Below, piece after piece: positions 1-6,916 of a stretch of DNA of 41,584 nucleotides. The notes below the pieces were generated by a model. It did not search any database and was not told where the DNA came from. It saw nothing but the letters and a program-made list of their open reading frames with translations. The translations under genes were made by a program, and so were the position numbers. The number at the start of each line of letters is the position of its first letter. Positions within the stretch are counted from its first letter, which is position 1. The DNA lies in contig NZ_NHSN01000015.1 of the NCBI RefSeq assembly GCF_016653405.1, positions 1-41,584 on the forward strand, written 5' to 3'. The stretch is from Halorhodospira halophila (GTDB lineage Bacteria > Pseudomonadota > Gammaproteobacteria > Nitrococcales > Halorhodospiraceae).

Positions 1-11
1 GCTTGTCAGCG

Positions 12-154
12 GGGTCCCCTGCGCGCCTCGATCCGGCGAGGCCGCTCGCAATGCGCGGCTGCGCCGCGCTGACGCTCGCTGAGCAGCGCGAACCGGGAAA
101 GGTTCGCGCTGCCCCCTCGCCGGCTCTGCGGTGCTCGGCGCGCTCTAAAGGCCG
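12..154. repeat. Long inverted repeat, left copy (143 bp)
   Basis: This segment is the reverse complement of 1459-1601. By eye 140 of 143 positions match, with no gaps. Its centre is a perfect 12-bp stem (arm GCAGCGCGAACC) with a 6-base loop GGGAAA, and a smaller GCGCGGC-TGC-GCCGCGC hairpin lies beside it. The three mismatches to the other copy all fall in the 6-base loop. Similarity continues weakly to position 1, so the repeat may extend beyond the window. It could be the terminal repeat of a small mobile cassette or a member of a dispersed structured repeat family. Confidence 0.9.
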
Positions 155-249
155 TCTCCGCCCCCCCGCCACCCGATCCTTCCCCCGTGGTTGCCGCATT
201 CGACTGATCAAAGACACTCCCGTGCAGCCAACTGCTTGAGCGTCGTCGC

Positions 250-1320
250 TTACGGCTCGACCCGCACCCACTCGGTCGCGCGGCCTTGGCCCTCCCGCTG
301 AAGGCGGCCTTCTTCGCGGAGGCGGTGGAGGATGGTGCGCAATTGCTGCGGCTGGCGGTCCGGGAAGCGCTGGCGCAGCATGGCCATGGTGAAGCGCTCG
401 GGCATTTCATGGAGGACTTCGCGGCGCACCGCCAGGGCCCAGCCGCCGCGCCCGCCGGCACCGCTTTGGTAGCGGCCGTAGGCTTCGGCGACCGCGGGCG
501 GTGCCGGGTCCGCCAGCCGTGTGGCGACGGCTCGGAAGAGGCCGTGGCACCACTCGTTGGCCTGTTTGCGGTTGCCCGCGAAGACCACGGGCAGTTTTGG
601 GTGCAGGGCCTGGATCTCGGCCACGACCCGGGCTGTGTGGGCGGCTGACCAGGGGGCGACCCGCTGCGGGTCGAGGAAGTCGCCGTAGGTGGCTTCGACC
701 ACCAGTGCGGGATGGGGATAGGTCGCCAGTTCCGCCAGCTGCTGGTGAAGGATCTGGATCTGGCCGAAGTCGGTCAGGAGGTTGTCGAAGGTCTTGCGCT
801 CGACCACGGCCTGGATCTGCCCGTCACTCTCCAGCGCGTAGTCGCCGGCCGGGAGGCTCTCGCGTCGCGTTTCGGCACCCGGAAAGCGCCACGGGTAACG
901 CTCGGCGCGGTCGATCAGGGCGGTGATCGGATAATCGCCGAAGAGCTGGGTTCGGCCGCGGGTCTTGTGGGCCCGGACGGCGCCCTGGGTGCGGAAGAAG
1001 ATCTGTTCGTAGTGCCCGGGCTTGTTCTTGTACGGCTTGGTCAGGAACAGGAAGTCGCAGCGCCGGCGCTTCTGCCGGTCGAGCACCAGCGCGAGCTTCT
1101 TGCCGAAGCGATTGAGCGAAACCACGGGGACGTGCTCGAGCTCCTCGGGGGTCTCCTCCGGCGGGTCCTGCTCACGCAGGCAGAAGACGTGCCCCTGCGG
1201 GCCCGGCCAGCGATCCTTGGCGCGCAGGGCGAGGATGATCCCGTCGTGATCGCTCTCCAGGGTGATCCGGTACGGGAATTTCTCGCTCTGCGTCTGCTGT
1301 ACGCGCCAGTAAGTGGCCAT
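250..1320 (-). CDS. Stand-alone ERCC4 (XPF/Mus81-type) nuclease
   Basis: Predicted structure-specific DNA endonuclease of 356 aa. The core of the ERCC4 fold is visible: GDY at residues 159-161, then VERKTFD with ERK at 174-176 and D179, matching the GDxxxxERKxxxD metal-binding signature of XPF, Mus81 and bacterial ERCC4 proteins. About 150 N-terminal residues are basic and of unknown function. The C-terminal 60 residues (after an AGGRGG linker) look like a winged-helix DNA-binding domain. There is no helicase domain and no tandem HhH tail, unlike eukaryotic XPF. The start is the ATG at 1320; no good ribosome-binding site precedes it. The gene lies alone between 143-bp inverted repeats, suggesting acquisition with them. 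Its job is unknown: repair, defence or element mobility are all possible. The family call is firm, the role is not. Confidence 0.8.
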   Translation of the reverse strand: MATYWRVQQTQSEKFPYRITLESDHDGIILALRAKDRWPGPQGHVFCLREQDPPEETPEELEHVPVVSLNRFGKKLALVLDRQKRRRCDFLFLTKPYKNKPGHYEQIFFRTQGAVRAHKTRGRTQLFGDYPITALIDRAERYPWRFPGAETRRESLPAGDYALESDGQIQAVVERKTFDNLLTDFGQIQILHQQLAELATYPHPALVVEATYGDFLDPQRVAPWSAAHTARVVAEIQALHPKLPVVFAGNRKQANEWCHGLFRAVATRLADPAPPAVAEAYGRYQSGAGGRGGWALAVRREVLHEMPERFTMAMLRQRFPDRQPQQLRTILHRLREEGRLQREGQGRATEWVRVEP

Positions 1321-1391
1321 GTTGCAAGCATAGCGCGAGCGGGTGCGCGTCGACCATGGCGCGTCGGGGCATGCCCTTGGGCTGCTGAGGT

Positions 1392-1460
1392 CGGTTGGCC
1401 GGTCCCCCTGTGGCGTTCGAAGGTCGCCCCCTGACGCCGGTTGGCCGCTCCCCGGTGGCG
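1392..1460. repeat. Short imperfect direct repeats (two units of about 23 bp)
   Basis: Units at 1392-1415 and 1438-1460 share CGGTTGGCCG, then TCCCC, then GTGGCG, with one substitution and a small length difference. They sit directly against the right inverted repeat. Multiple short repeats of this kind occur at the ends of some insertion sequences (IS21 type, for example), so this may be an IS remnant, but no transposase is present and the assignment is a guess. Confidence 0.5.
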
Positions 1461-1601
1461 GCCTTTAGAGCGCGCCGAGCACCGCAGAGCCGGCGAGGGG
1501 GCAGCGCGAACCTCTCTTGGTTCGCGCTGCTCAGCGAGCGTCAGCGCGGCGCAGCCGCGCATTGCGAGCGGCCTCGCCGGATCGAGGCGCGCAGGGGACC
1601 C
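1459..1601. repeat. Long inverted repeat, right copy (143 bp)
   Basis: Reverse-complement partner of 12-154. The same 12-bp stem (GCAGCGCGAACC) is kept, but the loop reads TCTCTT here, which is AAGAGA in the orientation of the left copy where the left copy has GGGAAA. All other bases match by eye. With the left copy it bounds a cassette of about 1.6 kb containing only the ERCC4-type nuclease gene. Confidence 0.9.
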
Positions 1602-1609
1602 AGCCGACC

Positions 1610-1677
1610 GGCGGGGCGCGATCTTCGGCCGCCACCGCGGACCGGCATCCCGACCGGGGAACAGCCACCTGACCGGG
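1610..1677. repeat. Direct repeat, copy A, upstream of the Fic gene
   Basis: The first 37 bases (1610-1646) are identical to 3325-3361. After one mismatch, 11 more bases match, and the pattern continues with a small gap to a second GACCGGG. Copy B begins 13 bases after the Fic stop codon, so the Fic gene lies between direct repeats. Copy A begins 8 bases after the right inverted repeat. The repeat may be an insertion or recombination scar, or an IS end. Confidence 0.85.
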
Positions 1678-1689
1678 GAACAACCACCC
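1652..1689. repeat. Tandem 19-bp repeat (two units)
   Basis: Units 1652-1670 and 1671-1689 both read GACCGGGGAACA-R-CCACC and match at 17 of 19 positions. They overlap the end of direct repeat A. Together with the other repeats they fill most of the 447-base gene-free stretch 1321-1767. I see no credible coding region in that stretch; the open frames there are by-products of high GC. Confidence 0.6.
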
Positions 1690-1730
1690 AAGTTTTGCCA
1701 CCCCACAGAGGACACTCCGGCGTATCGCGC

Positions 1731-1759
1731 TTGCCCACGGAGTGGACCGATCTCATAAT
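1731..1759 (+). promoter_or_regulatory. Putative sigma-70 promoter of the Fic gene
   Basis: A -35 box TTGCCC (1731-1736) and a -10 box CATAAT (1754-1759) are 17 bases apart. The expected transcription start at about 1766 is only about 2 bases before the ATG at 1768, implying a leaderless or nearly leaderless mRNA. Confidence 0.5.
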
Positions 1760-1767
1760 CGTTCTTC

Positions 1768-3312
1768 ATGGAAAAACGCTCAGAACAACGCTTTTCAGGG
1801 GCTGTAACCATCTTTCGTGGGCTACGGCTTCCTGAGCGTGCTACGCCAGTAGGCTATGCCGCGCTGATCGATGCATACGACCTGCAGGTCCCGTGGCCGC
1901 GAAAGCTTCGAGCTGCCGCCGAGCGCCACAGGGTCTACAGCGAGGGCGGCTGGGAACTGCTGACACCGCGCCACCGCCCGCCCGCGACCCTTGAAAGCCA
2001 CCTGACCTTCGCGCTTAAGCACGAAGGTCTCGATCTCGCTGTGCTGAAGCGACTCTTCCAAACGGTCGGTCCGGAGCCAATCGCGGGATGGGTCCGCTCC
2101 AAGCCGACGGGGTCATATGCACGAAGGGTCTGGTTCCTTTACGAGTGGCTGCTCGGGAGCCGATTGCCGCTGAGCGAAGCCACGCGCGGGAACTACGTCC
2201 CCGCAGTGGATCCCACCCTGCAGTGGGCGGGCACGGGTAAGGTGTCGAAGCGTCATCGTGTGCGCAACAATCTCCCGGGGACCCCGTCGTTCTGCCCTCT
2301 CGTTTTCCACACGGATACACTCCGCGAGATGGTCGATCGCGACCTGGCCCTGCGGGCTCGCAAGGTACTGGATGAGGTGCCCCAGCATATCCTCTCGCGC
2401 ACGGCGGCCTTCCTGCTCCTGAAGGACTCGCGCTCGAGCTACGCCATCGAAGGCGAGAAACCGCCGCAGGATCGTATCCAGCGCTGGGGCCGGGCCATCG
2501 GGGAGGCCGGGCGACACCCGATCGATATCGAGGAGCTGCTTCGCCTCCAGTCCCTTGTCATCGGCGATGCCCGGTTCGTGAAACTCGGTCTACGCACTGA
2601 GGGCGGTTTCGTCGGCACTCGAGAGCATCCCGGCTTACGCCCGCTGCCCGAGCACATCAGCGCGCGGCCGGAGGACTTGCCCGATCTGGTCTCCGGCATG
2701 ATCGCATTCGATCAAGAAGCGGCCAGCGCGCTTGACCCGGTGATTGCTGCGGCCGTGCTCGCCTTCGGCTTTATCTACGCGCATCCGTTTGAGGACGGCA
2801 ATGGGCGGATCCATCGCTACCTGATCCACCATATGCTCGCCGAGCGCGGTTTCAATCCGCCGGGGGTGGTGTTTCCTGTTTCGGCCGTCATGCTCGAAGA
2901 GATCGACCGTTACCGGCACGTCCTGGAAGACTACTCTCGGCGCTTGCTCCCGGTGGTTGACTGGCAGCCGACAGAGGGTGGCAACGTCGAGGTGCTCAAC
3001 GATACCGCGGACTTTTACCGCTTCTTCGATGCAACCCCTCACGCAGAGTTTCTCTACCGCTGCGTGCATCGCACCATCGAGCGCGACCTGCCGGAAGAGG
3101 CGCGTTTCCTGCGCCGGTACGATTCCTTCTGCCGTCGCGCAGAACAGATCGTGGACATGCCGGATACGACGCTGGATCTGCTTTTCCGCTTTCTTCAGCA
3201 GAACGAGGGACAGCTCTCCAAACGAGCCCGCACCAGGGAGTTCGCGCAACTAACCGATGACGAGGCCGCCGCCGTGGAACGGATCTATCGCGACCTGTTC
3301 ACGGCGTCCTAA
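1768..3312 (+). CDS. Fic-domain AMP-transferase-type protein (class II)
   Basis: Fic proteins transfer AMP (or another nucleotide part) to hydroxyl side chains of target proteins. The catalytic motif HPFEDGNGRIHR starts at H339 and fits HxFx(D/E)GNGRxxR with every key residue present, so the enzyme should be active. Upstream, S224-x3-E228-G229 fits the (S/T)xxxE(G/N) inhibitory motif; its place ahead of the Fic core makes this class II, self-inhibited by the glutamate. The protein is 514 aa, about twice a minimal Fic domain, with an uncharacterised N-terminal part and a C-terminal helical tail of about 100 aa. No separate antitoxin gene is adjacent, as expected with a built-in inhibitor. It is the only plus-strand gene in the window and is flanked by direct repeats, suggesting transfer. 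The first ATG (1768) was taken; no SD is visible. Target unknown. Confidence 0.9.
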   Translation: MEKRSEQRFSGAVTIFRGLRLPERATPVGYAALIDAYDLQVPWPRKLRAAAERHRVYSEGGWELLTPRHRPPATLESHLTFALKHEGLDLAVLKRLFQTVGPEPIAGWVRSKPTGSYARRVWFLYEWLLGSRLPLSEATRGNYVPAVDPTLQWAGTGKVSKRHRVRNNLPGTPSFCPLVFHTDTLREMVDRDLALRARKVLDEVPQHILSRTAAFLLLKDSRSSYAIEGEKPPQDRIQRWGRAIGEAGRHPIDIEELLRLQSLVIGDARFVKLGLRTEGGFVGTREHPGLRPLPEHISARPEDLPDLVSGMIAFDQEAASALDPVIAAAVLAFGFIYAHPFEDGNGRIHRYLIHHMLAERGFNPPGVVFPVSAVMLEEIDRYRHVLEDYSRRLLPVVDWQPTEGGNVEVLNDTADFYRFFDATPHAEFLYRCVHRTIERDLPEEARFLRRYDSFCRRAEQIVDMPDTTLDLLFRFLQQNEGQLSKRARTREFAQLTDDEAAAVERIYRDLFTAS

Positions 3313-3313
3313 A

Positions 3314-3331
3314 CCCCGCCGAAAGGCGGGG
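3314..3331. terminator. Hairpin between convergent Fic and methyltransferase genes
   Basis: CCCCGCC-GAAA-GGCGGGG is a perfect 7-bp stem with a GAAA tetraloop, one base after the Fic stop codon. On the minus strand it is followed by only TTT, on the plus strand by no T-run. It may be a weak bidirectional terminator. Its right arm overlaps the start of direct repeat B. Confidence 0.45.
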
Positions 3332-3387
3332 CGCGATCTTCGGCCGCCACCGCGGACCGGCCTCCCGACCGGGACCTCCTGACCGGG
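3325..3387. repeat. Direct repeat, copy B, downstream of the Fic gene
   Basis: Second copy of the sequence at 1610-1677, with 37 identical bases at its start, then one mismatch, 11 matches and a few missing bases before the final GACCGGG. It occupies most of the 88-base gap between the Fic stop codon and the methyltransferase stop codon at 3401. Confidence 0.85.
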
Positions 3388-3400
3388 TAGCGGCCGTAGC

Positions 3401-4075
3401 TCAACTGGCGGTCGCCAGCTCCTCCTCCGGCTCCTCCACCGGCGCCGACTCCGCCGACGAACCATTGCGGTAATGGACCAGCTTCCAGTACCCGAAGAAG
3501 TACGCCGGATGCACCCCGAGGCACTCAAAGCCCGGGCGCTGCGGCAGATCATCCAGCTCCATGTCCGTGCGGAACCCGAGCAGCTTCGACAACGGCCGAA
3601 TCGTCTTCTCGAACCCACGAACCACCGGATGCTGCGAGGCGAAGTGATTGATGATGAAGATCTCGCCCCCGGGCCGGCAGACCCGACGGCACTCATCCAC
3701 CAATCGATCCGGGTTCGGCACTACCGAGGCGACGTACATCGCCACCACCACATCGAACGAATCGTCCGGGAAATCCAGCGCCTCGGCATCCATCTCGTGG
3801 AGCGACTCCACGTGCTCCAGCCCCTGCTCTGCCACCCGGCGATGGGCGATATCGAGCATATCCGGGCTGACATCGACGCCGACGATGGAGACATCCCGCC
3901 GGTACTCCGGCAGCGAGATCCCCGTCCCGACCCCCACCTCGAGGATGCGCCGGTCCGGCTCGGCGTTGAGATACTGCATCGTGAACTTGCGCCCCGGCGC
4001 GAAGATGCGCCCGAAAAAGCCGTCGTAGTACCGCGCGTAGCGCCGGTACGCGTTGCGGATCGAAGAGAGATCCAT
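3401..4075 (-). CDS. pmtA: SAM-dependent methyltransferase, likely phosphatidylethanolamine N-methyltransferase
   Basis: Class I methyltransferase of 224 aa. The SAM-binding motif I is LEVGVGTG near residues 42-49, followed by the acidic VGVDVSPDML; FDVVVAMYVASVVP and a GGEIFIINH strand follow. The YDGFFGRIFAPGRK start and the C-terminal PAYFFGYWKLVHYRNG resemble Rhodobacter-type PmtA, which methylates phosphatidylethanolamine stepwise to phosphatidylcholine at the membrane. The start is the ATG at 4075, preceded by GGAGGTGA 8 bases away; a GTG 12 bases upstream lies inside that SD and was rejected. It follows the aminotransferase gene by 50 bases and is probably co-transcribed. A related small-molecule or quinone methyltransferase is the main alternative. 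Confidence 0.7.
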   Translation of the reverse strand: MDLSSIRNAYRRYARYYDGFFGRIFAPGRKFTMQYLNAEPDRRILEVGVGTGISLPEYRRDVSIVGVDVSPDMLDIAHRRVAEQGLEHVESLHEMDAEALDFPDDSFDVVVAMYVASVVPNPDRLVDECRRVCRPGGEIFIINHFASQHPVVRGFEKTIRPLSKLLGFRTDMELDDLPQRPGFECLGVHPAYFFGYWKLVHYRNGSSAESAPVEEPEEELATAS

Positions 4076-4125
4076 GACTCCGCTCACCTCCAGGAAATCG
4101 GTTCGGGTATCGCCATCGCACCGGC

Positions 4126-5394
4126 TCAGGCCGTGGCGCGCAGCGCCTCCGCAAAGGTGTCCACCGCCCGGTCGACCTCCTCGCGGGTGACGATCAGCGG
4201 CGGCAGCCAGCGCACGATCTGCCCCTGCGGCCCGCAGCGGATCATCAGCACGTCACGCTCTTCCATGGCCTTGAGTACCCGCGCGGCGCGATCACCATCC
4301 GGGCGCCCCTGCTCGTCCACCAGCTCGGTGCCGTGCATCAGGCCCATGCCCTGGACGTGGGCGATGGCCGGCTCCTCGGCACACAGGGCGTCGAGCCGGC
4401 GGCGCAGATGCGCACCCTGGTCGCGGGCGTTCTCCACCAAGCCCTCTTCCTCGATGACCTCCAGCGTCGCCAGCGCGGCGGCGCAGGCGACCGCGTTGCC
4501 GCCGTAGGTGCCGCCCTGGGAGGCCGGCCAGCCGCGCTCCATGATCGCTTCCGGCGCGGCCACGGCCGAGAGCGGGAAGCCACTGGCCAGCCCCTTGGCC
4601 GTGACCACCACGTCGGGCTCCACGTCGAAGTGGCTGTGGGCCCAGAAGGCCCCGCTGCGCCCGTAGCCGCTCTGCACCTCATCGGCGATGAGCAGCATAC
4701 CGTGGCGATCGGCCCGCTCACGCAGCCCCTGCATGAAGGTCCGCCCGGCCGGGATGTAGCCGGCCTCGCCCTGGATGGGCTCGACGAAGAAGGCCGCCGA
4801 CTCCGCCGGGCTCGACTGCGTGGCCAGGATGTGGTCGAGCTCACGCAGGCAGAACTCGGCGGTCTCCTCGTCGTCCCAGCCGTAGCGCCGGGCATTCGGG
4901 AACGGCGCGAACACGGTGCCGCCCATCATCGGCTGCACGCCGGCGCGCAGGCCCACGCTCGAGGAGGTCATCGAAAGCGAGCCCATGGTACGTCCATGGA
5001 AGCCGCCCTGGAAGACGATGATGTTGGGCCGGCCGGTGGCCTGGCGGGCCAGGCGCAGGGCGGTCTCGCACGCCTCGGTGCCAGCATTGGAGAAGAAGAT
5101 ACGGTCGATCGCGCCGGGCATGATCTCGCCCAGGCGCTCGGCAAGACGGACCATAGGCGGGTGGCGGACGATGGCGTACTGGCCGTGGACCAGGGTGGCG
5201 GCCTGGCGCTGGGCCGCTTCGACCACCTTGGGGTGGCAGTGTCCGGTGGCGGTGACGCCGATGCCCGAGGTGAAATCGAGGTAGCGGCGCCCGTCGGTGC
5301 CGATGATGTAGGCACCCTCGCCGCGTTCGGCGACAACCTCGCTGGACTGCTTGAGCAGCGGGGAGATAGCTCCGGTCTTGTGCGCGTCGCTCAT
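4126..5394 (-). CDS. Class III PLP-dependent aminotransferase (GabT/ArgD-like)
   Basis: Omega-aminotransferase of 422 aa, acting in the cytoplasm on an amine or omega-amino acid with 2-oxoglutarate or pyruvate as likely acceptor. Visible family motifs: SNAGTEA at 102-108 (phosphate binding), FHGRT at 132-136, D238 of ADEVQSGYGRSG (pyridine nitrogen) and the Schiff-base lysine K267 in TAKGLASGFP. Length and order fit 4-aminobutyrate or acetylornithine aminotransferases. The ATG at 5394 is preceded by GGAGGA about 8 bases away; a longer upstream frame has no support. It lies between the beta-CASP hydrolase and the methyltransferase genes on the same strand. Substrate cannot be decided from sequence; 4-aminobutyrate, 2,4-diaminobutyrate or a polyamine derivative are options. 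Confidence 0.85.
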   Translation of the reverse strand: MSDAHKTGAISPLLKQSSEVVAERGEGAYIIGTDGRRYLDFTSGIGVTATGHCHPKVVEAAQRQAATLVHGQYAIVRHPPMVRLAERLGEIMPGAIDRIFFSNAGTEACETALRLARQATGRPNIIVFQGGFHGRTMGSLSMTSSSVGLRAGVQPMMGGTVFAPFPNARRYGWDDEETAEFCLRELDHILATQSSPAESAAFFVEPIQGEAGYIPAGRTFMQGLRERADRHGMLLIADEVQSGYGRSGAFWAHSHFDVEPDVVVTAKGLASGFPLSAVAAPEAIMERGWPASQGGTYGGNAVACAAALATLEVIEEEGLVENARDQGAHLRRRLDALCAEEPAIAHVQGMGLMHGTELVDEQGRPDGDRAARVLKAMEERDVLMIRCGPQGQIVRWLPPLIVTREEVDRAVDTFAEALRATA

Positions 5395-5470
5395 GGTGCG
5401 TGTCCTCCGCTCGGCCGTTCCCGGCCGTTGACTGCAGGGCCGCCGCAGCGACGGCCCCCTGTGGACCAAA

Positions 5471-6901
5471 TTAGTACGCCGCGGGCGGTTCCGCGCTGCG
5501 CCCCGGCAGCTGAAGCAGGTCGATATGCGCGCCCTCTTCGGGAGTCTCGACGCCAAAGTCGCGGCTGCGCAGGGCCTCGGCGAGGCTGTCCATGGCGCCG
5601 GACTCGCCGTGAACCAGGGCCACCCGCGGCCCATTGGCGAAGTGCTCGGCCCAGGCGATCAGCTCCGAGCGCCCGGCGTGGGCGGAAAGCCCGCCGACGG
5701 TGTGCACGGTGGCGCCGACGCGCACCGGTTCGCCCCACAAGGTCAACTCCCTGGCGCCGTCGACCAGCGCGCGCCCGGGCGTGCCCTGGGCCTGGAAGCC
5801 GACCATGATCACGTTGCAGTTGCGCCGCCACAGGTTGTGCTTGAAGTGGTGGCGGATGCGCCCGCCGTTGCACATCCCTGAGCCGGCGATGATCAGCGCC
5901 CCGGACTGGACCCGGTTGATGGCCATGGAGTCTTCGGCCTGCGGGGTCAGGCGCAGGTTGGGCAACTGGAAGCGGTGGTTCTCCGGCTCGGCGTAGAAGG
6001 CGGCGGTCTCGGCGTCGTAGAGCTCCGGGAAGCGGGCGTAGACCTTGGTGGCCTCGATGGCCATGGGGCTATCGAGGAAGACGCTCCAGTCGCCCAGTTC
6101 CCACTCCTCGTAGTGCCGGGCGAGGATGTAGAGCAGCTCCTGGGTGCGCCCGACGGCAAACGCCGGCGCCAGGATGTTGCCGCGGGAGGCGCGGGCATTG
6201 CGGATGATCTCGCCGAGTTCGGCCCAGGTCTCCTCCCAGGAGCGGTGGTCCCGGTCGCCGTAGGTGCTCTCCATGACCAGCAGGTCGGCGTCGCCGACCT
6301 GTGCCGGGTCGCGGAGGATCGGCGCGCCGGCATGGCCGAGGTCGCCGGAGAAGACCACCTTGCGGCGCTCGCCGCCGGCCTCGAGCCACATCTCGACGAT
6401 GGCCGAGCCGAGGATGTGCCCGGCATCGCGCAGGCGCACGGTGACGCCGGGCACCGGCTGCCACGGTTCGTCGTAGGCGTGGCCGACCAGGGCGTCGATG
6501 GCCTGCTCGGCATCCGCCACGGTGTAGGTGGGCTCCACCGGCTCGTCGTGGCGGCGGCGGCGTTTCTTGTTCTCGATGGCGGCGTCGCGCTCGGCGAGGA
6601 AGGCGGCGTCGCGCAGGAGGATGTCCACCAGCGCGGCCCCGGCGCTGTGGGTGTGGATTGGCCCCTGGTAGCCGGCGGCTCGTAGCAGCGGCAGGCGACC
6701 GCTGTGATCCAGATGGGCGTGGGTGAGGATCACGGCGTCGAGGCTGCCCGGATCGAAGGGGAACGGCGCTCGGTTGCGTGCCTCCTGCTTGCCCCCGCCC
6801 TGGATCAGGCCGCAGTCGATGAGCACGCGGTGGTCACCGACCTCGAGCAGCATGCAGGAACCGGTCACCTCGCGGGTGGCCCCGTGGAAGTGCAGTCGCA
6901 T
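5471..6901 (-). CDS. MBL-fold beta-CASP hydrolase (CPSF73/Ysh1-like, predicted RNase)
   Basis: Metallo-beta-lactamase fold protein of 476 aa with the beta-CASP insertion, a family of mostly zinc-dependent RNA nucleases. Motif 2 HAHLDH is at residues 61-66. Further metal ligands are seen in DAGHILGSA (motif 3) and FSGDLGH (motif 4), and beta-CASP signatures include ESTYGDRDH, APAFAVGRTQELL, SGMCNGGRI and a C-terminal GLSAHAGR. A basic KKRRRRH stretch lies near residue 115. There is no KH domain, unlike archaeal CPSF homologues. The ATG at 6901 has GGAGG upstream, and the gene follows the dehydrogenase stop by 15 bases, so they are probably co-transcribed. Exact role unknown; RNA processing or decay is inferred from the family. 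Confidence 0.85.
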   Translation of the reverse strand: MRLHFHGATREVTGSCMLLEVGDHRVLIDCGLIQGGGKQEARNRAPFPFDPGSLDAVILTHAHLDHSGRLPLLRAAGYQGPIHTHSAGAALVDILLRDAAFLAERDAAIENKKRRRRHDEPVEPTYTVADAEQAIDALVGHAYDEPWQPVPGVTVRLRDAGHILGSAIVEMWLEAGGERRKVVFSGDLGHAGAPILRDPAQVGDADLLVMESTYGDRDHRSWEETWAELGEIIRNARASRGNILAPAFAVGRTQELLYILARHYEEWELGDWSVFLDSPMAIEATKVYARFPELYDAETAAFYAEPENHRFQLPNLRLTPQAEDSMAINRVQSGALIIAGSGMCNGGRIRHHFKHNLWRRNCNVIMVGFQAQGTPGRALVDGARELTLWGEPVRVGATVHTVGGLSAHAGRSELIAWAEHFANGPRVALVHGESGAMDSLAEALRSRDFGVETPEEGAHIDLLQLPGRSAEPPAAY

Positions 6902-6916
6902 GGACTCAGCCTCCGT

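Noticed and set aside
3-239. Small plus-strand frame at the left edge
   Set aside because: It is entirely made of the left inverted repeat and GC-rich flank, with no SD and no family.
12-1601. CRISPR-like or integron-like interpretation of the repeats
   Set aside because: There are only two long copies in inverted orientation, no spacer series, and no Cas or integrase gene in the window.
1041-1811. Minus-strand frame of 256 codons across the right inverted repeat
   Set aside because: It overlaps the start of the nuclease gene out of frame, and its readable part is a translation of the repeat; a similar peptide appears from the left repeat, so it is not independent evidence of a protein.
3469-4507. 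Plus-strand frame opposite the methyltransferase and aminotransferase
   Set aside because: Antisense of two recognised genes; the peptide lacks any recognisable fold and crosses the gap between them.
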